Assembly: GCF_016545825.1 (NCBI RefSeq)
Contig: NC_052622.1
Span: forward strand, 45,738,770-45,802,769
DNA from: Eucalyptus grandis
Lineage: Eukaryota; Streptophyta; Magnoliopsida; Myrtales; Myrtaceae
Direction: 5' to 3'
DNA: 64,000 bases
The notes under the pieces were generated by a model. It was given only the letters and a program-made list of their open reading frames with translations. It had not been told where the DNA came from and searched no databases. Every line of letters starts with the position of its first letter. Positions within the stretch are counted from its first letter, which is position 1. The position numbers and the translations under genes were made by a program. Below are positions 46,422-56,400 of this stretch, one piece after another.

Positions 46422-47569
46422 GAGGTTGGGACACACGGAATGCCATAATTTGGCATGGAGGGACACTTAAGTGCCATAACTTTAAAATGGTTTACTTAAG
46501 TGGCAATATCGGAGTAAAATGGAACACTTAAGTGCTACTTGGTGAAAATCCGGCCAAATGGGACGTGGCCATTTTCCGGCGAGTTTAGTCCAAAACATGG
46601 GCGCGTTTTGTATGCTAATGTGGCGGAGAAAATGCAAAAACGACGTTTTCGTGTCGACGTGTAAATAATAACATAAAAAATAATTAAATTAGATTTAAAC
46701 TTAATTTTATTTAAAATATTAAAAAAATTTAAAAAAATTAAGAAAAATTAATTTTTTTTTAAAAAAGGTGGGGGGTCAAATGGGGCGGCCGAGGGGGGCT
46801 CGCCGCTGCCACCTCCTCGCCGTCGCCGGAAGGGCTGGCCACGGAGGGGGAGGGTTAGCCGGGGTCGTCGGCCCTCGACCGACGGCAAGAGCTGCGAGCC
46901 CTCGCCGCCGATCGGCCGGCCTCACCGGCCCTTGGCCGGGGCCCGGCCGACCTCGGCCGACCCTCCACTTCGTCGCCGACCCTTCTCGGCGGCGGCGGGA
47001 GGTGGCGAGGGCCCGCGAGCCCTCACCGGATCGGGCGAGGGCTGCACCCTTGCCCCGCATCGGGGAGAGATCGCTTGGGGGCGAGGGACGCGGGCCCTCG
47101 CCGCCTCCCCGCCGCTAGGAAGGGCCGGTTGCCGGCCCTTCTCGGCCACGCCGAGGGGGGCGGGGTGGCGGCGATGACGAGGGCTCACCTTCACCGCCCC
47201 ATTCAACCTCCCCGCCACCTCTTTTTTAATTTAAATTTTTTAGATTTTTATTAATTTTTTATTTTTTGAATATTTTAAATAAAATTAAGTTTAAATCTAA
47301 TTTAATTAAATTTTATATTATTATTTACACGTCGACATAAAACGACGTCGTTTTTGTATTTTCTCCGCCACGTTAGCATGCAAAACGACGCTGTTTTGTA
47401 CCAAACTCGCCGGAAAGTTGCCACGTAAGCCATTTGGCCAGATTGAGCCGGAGTGGCACTTAAGTGTTCCATTTAACTTTGAAACCGGCACTCAAGTGTA
47501 TAATTTTGAAGTTATGACACTTAAATGTCCTCCCGTGCCAAGTTATGGCACTTGGGCTGTTCTTTTGCC
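46422..47569. mobile_element. Mutator-like foldback element with GC-rich core, third type
   Basis: 1,148 bp between direct repeats of CATGAAAATG (46412-46421 and 47570-47579; 9-10 bp). The arms are inverted: GCCATAATTTGGCATGGAGGGACACTTAAG on the left against CTTAAATGTCCTCCCGTGCCAAGTTATGGC on the right, and further in AACGACGTTTTC against AACGACGTCGTTTTT. The core 46770-47220 is GC-rich and partly self-inverted. No transposase. It has the same plan as the elements at 25706-27121 and 30219-31366 but different terminal sequences. Confidence 0.72.
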
Positions 47570-47647
47570 CATGAAAATGTTTATAAAGTCTTGTTAATAA
47601 TGACGATGAAAAGCAAGGTCATCTGGAAATTAACATTGATAATAATG

Positions 47648-48048
47648 ATGATGATGCTGATGATGATAAAGAAGAAGGAGGAGGAGGAGGAGGAGTAGGA
47701 AGGAGGAGGAGAAGAGGAGGAAGGAGAAGAAGAGGAAGAAGGAGGAGGAAGCAGAAGAAGGAGGAGGAAGCAGAAAAGAAGAAGGAGATGAAGGATGAAG
47801 AAGAAGGAGAAAAGCATAAGGAGAAGGAGGAAGAAGAAGAAGGAAAAGGAGGAGGAGGAGGAGAAGAAGGAGAGAAGAAGAAAATGAAGAAGAGGGAGAA
47901 GAAGGAGAAGAAGAAGGAGGAGGAGGAGGAGAAGAAGGAGGAAGAAGGAGGAAGGAGGGAGGCAAAAGGAGAAAGAGGAGGAAGAAGAAGAAGAAGCATA
48001 AGGAAGGAAGAAGAAGAAGAGAAGAGGAGGAGAAAAAGAGGAGGGTAG
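47648..48048 (+). repeat. Polypurine tract, (GGA/GAA)-rich, about 400 bases
   Basis: The plus strand is almost purely G and A (mostly GAAGAAGGAGGA-type units) from about 47665 to 48048, after a short GATGAT stretch. A homopurine-homopyrimidine block this long can adopt triplex (H-DNA) structures. It adjoins the 3' end of GDSL pseudogene 4. Long open frames on both strands here (Glu/Lys-rich or Ser/Leu/Pro-rich) reflect composition only. Confidence 0.92.
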
Positions 48049-48095
48049 GTGAAAAATGCTGGTGTTGAATTACAAGAGTACAAAAGTTTTATTGG

Positions 48096-49166
48096 GCTGG
48101 CCTGAGCCAGCTGACTGAAGTTTATTGGGGTGACGAAACTCGAGTTTTCGTTGAACAGAGCGAAGGCAGCTAGCCTGGACGCATACTCGATTGGGTGGTA
48201 CATGTCCCAGAACAAGAATTCCTTGCGCTTCAGGCACAGGTTCAGGTTGTAATTGATGAAGCAAGCCTTCTCTGCATTCAGCCACCCTTTTCCGCAGCAG
48301 GCCTTTTCAATGTTCTTGATGCCTGAAATGAGATGATTACGTATGAACCGCATTGAAATCAGTGAAACATATCTAATTCGAGTTCTAAACCTTTTGCAAC
48401 GAGTATAACGACAAGATTGAAATTTTCGGCTATGATAGAGTGAATAGTAATGTAGCTAACCAAAGGAGGAGGGGTCCTTCAACATGGTAGAGGTCATGTA
48501 ATATGCATTTCCGAGTGAGTATATCATCCCTTGGAGCTGTGAGCTCAGATTTGGCAGTAGGGCTGAGACCGAATAGAAGGCCTGAGCCTAATCGTTCAGC
48601 TCTATCAAGCAACCCGACCCGCTCTTCATCAAGTTCTCGACCCACGCTGCAGGGTGGCACCCGAGCAGAGGGACACCGATGATGCCGAATTTCCAAGCTC
48701 CCAAGTTGTATAAGTTCTGGCATTAAGTTGTTGAGAAAAACGAAAAAAAGGCATGGTTAGCAGAAGCATCTTGCAAACGATTCGCTCCTGCATAATATTT
48801 CGCCGGTATTATTGTAACATCATCTAGCAAATCTATTTTAGGCGAGAGCTTATTATTGTTCGCACCCTTGCGCCTGCATAAGCTCGATTGAAGAGAAGTT
48901 AATCGGAAAGGACCAACACGAGTTAATTCGATATCTACAGTTAACTGCACAGTGAAGTTAGACTGCATGGCCGCCATCAGCTGCGGCAGGGACACAGTGG
49001 TCCGGTTGTACTGGTGGTGGTCCGGGATATCGTTGCTTCCGACGCTGATGAAGAAGAGCAAATTGGCTATGAACCCGGCGCTTTTCTCTGGACCCAGCAG
49101 CTGCGTGATGTTGCCTTGAACCATCGCGAACTGCTGCACTTGCTGCGTCATTGATATCACGTCTTG
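48096..49166 (-). pseudogene. GDSL esterase/lipase pseudogene 4 (exons 3-5 only)
   Basis: Exon 3 complement(48939..49166) has QQVQQFAMVQGNITQLLG and FFISVGSNDIPDHH. Exon 4 complement(48461..48716) has NLGAWKFGIIGVPLLGC, then an in-frame TAG within IELND-stop-AQAFYS. Exon 5 complement(about 48096..48322) has GIKNIEKACCGKGWLN and LFWDMYHPIEYASRLAAF. Exons 1 and 2, with the nucleophile Ser, are absent: only about 200 bases separate exon 3 from the next fragment. The usual stop after QLAQAS is gone, so the frame runs on into the polypurine tract. Confidence 0.83.
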
Positions 49167-49374
49167 CTGCACAAAGGAAGATCATAGTTAATAATCCAAG
49201 AACACAGAAAATGCAAAGATGATGATCGTTAATCTTACGGATTTTCGATAGTCTTTGAGCAAACCGACAGATCCGGACCATCTCGTACGCGCTCGACTCG
49301 CTTTAGATGATTAAATCGGCAGAAATGTGGAGATTCATTTAACCGGGCGTAAACTTGTGCGACGGAGCTGAAAT

Positions 49375-49568
49375 CGCCGGAGGGTCACGAGGTGGCGAGC
49401 CGGCAAAGAGAGTGACCGTGGCCGGCTCAGAAGCAGCCTGAGCTGGATGGAAGTAGTCTCAGAACAGGTACTCCTCCCGGTTTCGGCACGCTCAGGCCGT
49501 CGGCAAGCATCCAGACTCCACGTTCGCCCTTCGGTCGCCGCAGCAAGCCCTTTTCACCTCTTTGATGC
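49375..49568 (-). pseudogene. GDSL esterase/lipase fragment 5 (last exon only)
   Basis: Minus-strand remnant of a final GDSL exon beginning with an AG acceptor and GIKEVKRACCGDRR, then NREEYLF, a TGA in place of Trp, and DYFHPAQAASEPATVTLFAG. It carries at least two stops. It is more GC-rich and more diverged from copies 1-4 than they are from each other. No upstream exons were found in the following 800 bases. Confidence 0.7.
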
Positions 49569-49569
49569 C

Positions 49570-50400
49570 TGCGAATTAATCGATAGTAAAAGATGCGCAT
49601 TAGAGGATGATTAAGACAGCATTTTTCTTGCTATAATAAGGTACAATTTCTCGTTAATTGATAGATAATCGCCTGGACTTTATCGGCCATCGGATAGTGA
49701 AGCAGAAGAAATTGATGGGCCATTTTTGCTGATAAATTTATGAAAGGTGACACCACCATGATCATCCGGTCCAGGCTGGGACTTGAAGTCGTGCCTAATT
49801 TTTTTCCCAAATCCATCCATCTGGTGTGGTAGATTCACGACTTAAGAACTGGAACGGCACTCACCTATTCTTATAAATTGAAACTAGAAACTAGACCGAT
49901 CTCATGGCAACCATAAGCTAGTTTGGTCCGATTTGAGACAGTTTTTGATTCTTTTGCACAATTCGATGCAGCCTCCCTTGTCACCACCTTTGCCTTCAAA
50001 TCCTCATCTTCCCAAATGAATAATGAGTATAGGAAAGAAAGGAAAAAAAAAAGAAAAATACAAAAAAGTACAAAAAAAAAAAAATTGTAAAAATCATTTA
50101 TGTCAATGTCGACAATAGTTAACAATTTGTGATTAAAATTGGTCGAGAATGATTATATTGAGAAATTGTCAATAAATTTATAATTAAATTTAAATAAATT
50201 AAAATATTTAAGATTGAATTAACCATCATATAATAAATTTAGAACTTTTTGAATAATTTTTTCATTTTCATATTATCAATAAACCTTTCGAGTATTTCAC
50301 AACAAATTAAGGTCAAAATTAGGAAATTTTAAAAAATAAACAATTCAAAAAGTAAAAGTCGCTTCCAAAGGCACTCACTTTTAATTTTATTTATATGTAT
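49570..50400. other. Intergenic, AT-rich, no gene recognised
   Basis: Contains poly-A/T rich DNA (50040-50100 is A-rich). Phrases such as AAATTTATAATTAAATTTAAA at 50170 resemble arms of the AT-rich foldback elements, but ends could not be defined. No exon of a GDSL gene or other family was recognised. Confidence 0.4.
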
Positions 50401-50514
50401 GGGATGGGTTTTATTAAAGTTTTTTGTTGTCACCCCTACTCTACGCCTACTCTACACTCACCCTAGACTTTCCACCACATCCCCCGAGTAGTTAGGGATT
50501 TGAACCCCACCTCT

Positions 50515-52860
50515 AGGGGTGAGCGGTTCCGGATTAGGTTCGGTTCCGTCGGAACCCGGAACCTACCCGGTACAGTTCCTCAATTTTTGGAACCCGGAAC
50601 CTACCTTGTCACAGTTCCACCTACCCCGTCACGGAGTTAGGGGGTCGGTTTGGTTCCAAATGGTTCTTTTTTTTTTTTTTTTTCATTTTCGTAGTGGGCG
50701 CGAATATCCGAAAGCCGAAATAATTCAATAGTTGGCCATCCATTTTCAGTACACCCCAATACACTGACAATGTGAATCTTTTACATCCAAATAGACAACT
50801 AATTTCATAGTTTTCTAGAGAAAACATTGTCTAATGTATAATTTGGTGATTCCTTATCGTTAATGTGTTTCATAATAATAACTACAGGCATGTTGTATGA
50901 GCATAGGCTCTTGGCATTTCGCTCTTGACCAGTGAGCCGTCTTCGCAATTTACATATTATTCGGGAAGAGAACGTGAGCCCTCAACTGCTCCTTTCTTTT
51001 TGGATCTGACACAGGAAAGCAGAGAAGCAAAGGAAATTGAGAACAAACTGACGTTAACAAAATCACATACACAAAGAACTAATTACACAAAAATCCTTTG
51101 AAGGGCTTTTCAATTCGCATTCGAGTGTACTCATTTGCCGGTGGCCACGACGACCATGCTGAAAAACTAAGCAAAGAATTAGTTCACGAGATTGAGACCA
51201 GTTCATAGCACCATCAATCATTCATGCAGAGTCGCATATTGGTCTCAAGCAACATACCATATGGAAGCATCTCCAGCTAGTTTTGCCTATACGGTATATT
51301 GTGGGAGAAGCAATTGCATGTACTCTTGTAAATCCACTTCATTTTGCAGTTAGCACATCACAAATAATTGCAGTCACAGAATATCAAAACATGATACTTT
51401 ATATCTTCAAGTTATCTCGTATGCTACTCAAGATGAGCCATAGCTCTATTTCATCAAATCAAAATCGAACATGAGCGAAGATAACAGGGGAAAATAATCT
51501 TTCTTCATTCTCTGGTATAGTAGCCAAACAAGCGATAAAAGTTCACCGTTATCGCTATCACCTTGCAGCCTTTGATCCAGCTAACAGAATGATCCAGCAC
51601 AGTATCACGTTAGCTCACAGATCCGAAAATAGAGAGCTTCTCTTTTACCTCATTTAGCTCGTCTCTTAATTCCTCTATGCAAATCTGGCAATCCACGATG
51701 AATCCGTTAGTAGCTTCTTTAAAATCCTTCATTTCGCCGGTCTGCGCTCGGTAGAATCCGTCCTTCTCCTTCTCCGCCTCCTCAAGCTCCTCCACCTCGC
51801 ACTTCAACTCCCTAAAATCAAGCATAAATAAGCCATAACATGCGACCAAAATCTTATGATGACAAGTCTATGCTTCACCTCAATTGCTAGACATTGTTGT
51901 TGTACTCGGCATCGAGAGCGGCAATCTTAGATTCGAGAGCCGAGATCTTCAAGCTCTGCGAAGCCAGGCTCCACTCGAGCCTCAAGCACCTCTCTTCCAT
52001 CGACCTGATGGCTGCGCGCTTCGACTCCAGGACCAGCGATTTGGCGGCTTGCAGCTCTCTCTCTTCGCCTGCAAAAATTTCCAGCACCTCTCATCCGCTA
52101 CCGATCCAAACCGATCGCCTCGCGAAGAAAAGTTCGAGAGATCGCGTCGCGGTGGAGTAGACCTGGAGGAGAGAGAGGCGCTGGTTCCTGGTCTGGTCCA
52201 GTTGTTCCAGCCACTCGCCGAACGCCGCGGAGAGCGACATTTCAGTATGGACCGGAAGCTAATCTCAGGCGGCGGTGGCAAGAGGTGGTGACGGTGGCTT
52301 GGGGACGGCGGCGGTGGCTCACGGCGGGCTCAACGGCGAGACGGCTTGTCGGACGAGCGGTGGGTGGTGGTGGTTCGGTGGCCAAGAGGTGGTGGTAAGT
52401 AGGGCGTGGGGCGGCGGTGTGGTGGTGGGTGCCAGCAGCCAGCAAGAGGAGGAGGAAGAAGAAAAAGAAGAAGAAGAAGGGGTAGGGTTTTGGCCGAGAG
52501 AGGAGGAAAGAGAAGAGAGAAAGAGAAGAAAAGAAAAAAAGTTGAGGGGGCAGGAAGTGACATGAGGAGGGAAAAGGGGAGAAAAGAAAAAAGAGAGAGA
52601 GAAAAGAAAGGAAAGGGGGAAGAATCCGCAGAGGGGGAAATCTTGCGGAGGACGTTAGGGTTTTTTTATAATTATGACCGGTTCGGTTCCGGTTCCCGGT
52701 TCCCTTTTTCTGGGAACCGGAATCGGAACCGGGAACGCCGGTTCCCAGAAAAAGGGAATCGGGAACCGGAACTGGTCTCTTTAAAATCGAGAACCGAACC
52801 GGACCCTCTGCCGGTTCCGTTCCGGTTCCGGTTCCCGGCACCGGAACCGTGCTCACCCCT
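50515..52860. mobile_element. hAT-like non-autonomous element carrying gene exons (candidate Pack-hAT)
   Basis: Ends are perfect 10-bp inverted repeats, AGGGGTGAGC and GCTCACCCCT, followed inward by arms full of GGTTCCGGTTC/GAACCGGAAC motifs (50515-50660 and 52675-52850), a typical look for plant hAT MITEs. ACCTCT is repeated on both sides at the break in the SINE, which fits a degraded 8-bp hAT target duplication. Instead of a transposase, the interior contains a spliced coiled-coil gene remnant on the minus strand (51610-52240) and a GC-rich upstream stretch (52250-52640). Confidence 0.68.
51610..52240 (-). pseudogene. Broken coiled-coil protein gene inside the hAT-like element (putative captured gene)
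   Basis: Three exon-like blocks: complement(52163..52240), starting MSLSAAFGEWLEQLDQ and ending at a GT donor after LSLLQ; complement(51879..52068), with ELQAAKSLVLESKRAA and EERCLRLEWSLASQ; and complement(51610..51811), with ELKCEVEELEEAEKEKDGF and IEELRDELNEVKEKL, then TAA. The blocks are Leu/Glu/Lys-rich with heptad-like spacing, so a coiled coil is expected. The join of blocks 2 and 3 is in phase across a GT-AG intron. The join of blocks 1 and 2 is out of frame, and block 2 has TAG where CAG would give NNNVQQLR. I do not recognise the family with certainty; small plant coiled-coil proteins of this kind are of unknown function. Confidence 0.6.
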
Positions 52861-53481
52861 TACCTCTCCTCCCTATTTCGTGTTGGAAGGGTAACTAACC
52901 ACTAGGGTGAATTTGTTTTTATTAAAGTTGATCGACACAATGATTGCTAAAAGTAAGGAAAGAATGAAGATGCATTCATTGTTACGTGAATTAATCTCAT
53001 AATATGACAAAAATTCGAAAAAATAAATGATATACCTTTTTTCCCATATTTATATCTAAACAATTTTTGGGAAAAAATAGAAGAAATTTTTAGGCGCGGC
53101 CTTAAATATGTAGAAGTTACGAGCGCCACTCCTAAAGAAAAAATAAAATAAAATAAAATAAAATAATAAGAAAAAAAAAATGGCGATGAAAACCAAACGC
53201 GAGTTGTCATCTTCCACCTCTCCCAGCTCCATCGTTTCAGTTTTCTCGCTCGAATCCTCTGTCCGCCCTCCATCTCGATTCTCGTCGAGCGGCTGCCGTC
53301 GCTTCTGCTCCGGCAACTCGCGATCCTCGCGGCGCGATCGCATGCGAAATCTTGCTCCCGGGAGGAGAGGAGCGGACTCCGTTTCCCCGGCGGGAAGGAG
53401 AGGCGGACGGCCTCGGGGCGTGACGACCGCGACCTGAACCCCGATCGGTGCTCGAATGCGAGTTCGCGCTGGCTCTTTCGG

Positions 53482-56400
53482 ATGCCGACCGACGGAGTAT
53501 GCGCGCCCATCGCGGAACTGCGCGATCGGGCGCTGGACCGGTGCTCCCGCTGGTTCCCCTGCCTCGCCGACCCCGGTGAGCTCTCCTTCCATCCCGTCGT
53601 CGTCGTCGTCGTCGTTTCTGTTTTTGCTAGGAGTGTTTTCTTTTTTCCGCGAGGGTTCGCTGGGGTTTACTTTCTATGCGGTTTGATTTGGCGAGGTGCG
53701 TTTGGCATCTGTGCCGGTTTGATTCACTGCTTGTGATGGTGTGACCTTGCAGCTCGGAGATCTTCGTTGGTGTTGAAGGTGGCTCTGGTGGCGCTGCATC
53801 TTGTATATGCGGGCATTCTATTTTCATTTGACGAAGACTTGATCGAGAACACGAGAAGGCAACCGTGGTACGTTGATCACCTCTTCGTTTGTTGTTACCT
53901 TCGTGTTGGATAAAGGGTTTTAATTAAGGTTTTGCGGTGTGATATGCGGATGTCGCAACTCCGAATTGACAGGGGATTTGTTGTAGTTGGAAGAAGGATA
54001 GAACTTTAGAGCTCTAATTTCAGCTCTGAAAAAATATTCGAGCATTAAATGCAGATTTTTTTGCAGATGATACATCTTTGGACTATCTTTAAATTCAATT
54101 TGGCCACTGTAGTATTCTGATTGAATTTGTCCGGGAAAGGGTCGCTTTTACCTGTTAGGGAGTCACTGAAAGGAAATAAGGTTCAGCTTTTTTGGGGATT
54201 GAGAGCTTGATTGACAACTCATATTGATGTTTCAAAAATTTAAAACTAAGTCTGCTTATGTTGTAAATATTTGAGATTGTTAAAGGCTATGTGATACACG
54301 TTTCTCAAATGCTCAGATAAACTAAGAGTTCAAAGCACCACATCAAGTGAAAAGACCATAGTCAAAAGCCACAAACCTGCAACCACCCCAAACATTCCTC
54401 GATTCTTTGGCATAGTTTTTTAGTCCAAATTGGGAAATTATACTATAATAGTAGAATCTCATGGAGTTGGCTTAGTAGTTATGGAACAGATTTGTGCATG
54501 GATTATGTGCACAGAACATTTTGGTCCCCATACCGCCAAGTGCAAACAATCTCATATTTAGGCCTTCCGCTCTGACCTTAGGTTGCACACATGGCCCGTG
54601 AGATTGGGGTATTTCATGAACTTCAGGTTTACCTACTTAAGGTGGGTTTCTTGTCATAAAAAAATTGTTTTGGATGAGAAAATTCCCGTATGAAGCTTAA
54701 AATTCATGACCATAGTTGCCGTGACCAATTCTGCTCAAGCAATAAGATGGTCATTTTTTTTTTCACTTGCCATGTCTGGAAGATGTCTACCCATTCGACA
54801 TCTTAAAATTTCTTTAGATATTGCTTGACAATGAGCATTGAGTCTATAAATGTTTATTCATCTGTGAATAACTTGACTAAAAAAATCAGTTACTTCACAT
54901 TGCTACTTTTTGTTTCTTATATTGTCAGGTACATTGCCTTGTATTTGCTGCTTTTTGTCGCTGCATTAATCCAATACTTCATCACAGCTGGATCTTCTCC
55001 AGGGTAGATGTCAAAACCAAAAGTCTATGTATCAAACGACTTGGAGTAAATGATCTACCCAGGTTTCTTTATAGCTGATGTACTGTCTTCTTTAATGCTT
55101 TTAGATATGTCCTTGATGCGATGAAAGCTTACAATGAAGCAAACTCACTGTTTATAAGGAGTCCAACAGCTTCAAAGTAAGGGCTCAGTTCTTCTTCTGG
55201 ATTTTGTTATTAAACACAAAAACTCATGATTATGTTATTTCATCTCATTTTGCTGCCTGGATATCTTTTTAATGTTTAAGTGAAGACATCCTGCTTCGAG
55301 CAAGAATGGTAGCTTGACTGTGACTGTGGATATTAATCAGTCTGGAAGAAACTCTCTTGGAAGTAGTTCTTGGTCAAAGATGGTTATGGAATTTTATCCC
55401 CTTGGAACTTCCATAAGGTAGGAAGTTATTTATGGCAAAGATATGTATGTACACTTACTGAAGTAATATGCTGTGACATATCGTGTTGAGTTCTTCCAGT
55501 GTATTCATTCTTCTTTGGCAGTATTATGATTTGGTATACTTCTGTTGAATTCCTCTTAGTTCTAAAATTGGCTTTTATAAAGGGGATCTCTTTTCCCTTC
55601 AGGCAATTATTTCTTCTTCCTAACTTCTTTGTCATGATTATGCAGAACTATGACATGCTCGTACTGTAATATTGAGCAGGTGACTGTCTCTTATTTTATT
55701 ATTTAGGCTACTGTATATCTGCATGTAATCCAGGCATGCTTCCATTAATGCTCTTTGACAATTGCAACAGAACAGGAGCTCCTGTGTTTCTTGTAAAAGT
55801 TGATAGCTTGAACAAAACTTTGATTCCTTGTGATACTTAATTGGGGGGATGTCTTACTGGCAAGAAAGGGGTGATGTTTACTTCTTTGGTATGGACATAT
55901 CATTGCAAACTCATATTTCTCTGGACATCCTTTACTTAGGTAAATTGGCTGAGTTGATTAATCAACCACTGACTTTTAGATGACCATATGGTCGGTCAAC
56001 CCCTGCAGTGATCCAGTTGTCTCTCCTCCCTTTTATGTTATGAGCAAACCAGACACCAAAATTCAATACTTAAACATCATCAGTACATATTTAAATGCTC
56101 AGCTCAGCTTTTCTAGATAAGATTTTTGAAGGAATCTGTCTGCATGCATTTTCAATGGACAACAACCTAGCTGTAGTTGGAGAAGCTCAGAGTATTGTGT
56201 TGATAATACTGTTGAGCTTTGCCACTCCTATATCCAATTTCACCTTGATGTCACTATTATCTTTTGTTCTTATATGTCAAAACTGTGACAATTTTATGTG
56301 TTCTAATTATTAGATAACTTTATCTCTTCTAATTTGGCACTTCATTTTGGTGTCCGTTAGATAACTAATCCTTGGTTAAACTTCACTAAATCCAAATTGC

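Larger units (their letters stand above)
50422..52916 (-). mobile_element. tRNA-derived SINE split by a hAT-like insertion
   Basis: Two parts: 52861-52916 (5' part on the minus strand, with A-box-like CTAGTGGTTAGTTACCC) and 50422-50514 (3' part, with B-box-like GGGGTTCAAATCCC, ending in an A-rich tail). The 13-bp direct repeat TTTTATTAAAGTT lies exactly outside both parts (50409-50421 and 52917-52929), a classic SINE target duplication. It identifies the pair as one insertion later interrupted by the element at 50515-52860. A related SINE lies at about 61861-61995. Confidence 0.75.

Noticed and set aside
46768..47218. Four overlapping Arg/Ala/Pro-rich frames
   Set aside because: GC core of the third foldback element, mirrored on both strands; no domain seen.
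47619..48048. Glu/Lys-rich (+) and Ser/Leu/Pro-rich (-) frames as genes
   Set aside because: Pure consequence of the polypurine tract; only 48096-48322 of the minus frame is recognisable GDSL sequence.
52242..52894. Frames of about 160-200 codons with GTG/PVP repeats
   Set aside because: They are read from the GGTTCCGG arm of the hAT-like element and its purine-rich neighbour; no family resemblance.
52947..53592. Minus-strand frames of 178-187 codons opposite the PAT10 5' region
   Set aside because: They overlap the GC-rich leader and first exon of PAT10 on the other strand, differ in all frames and show no domain.
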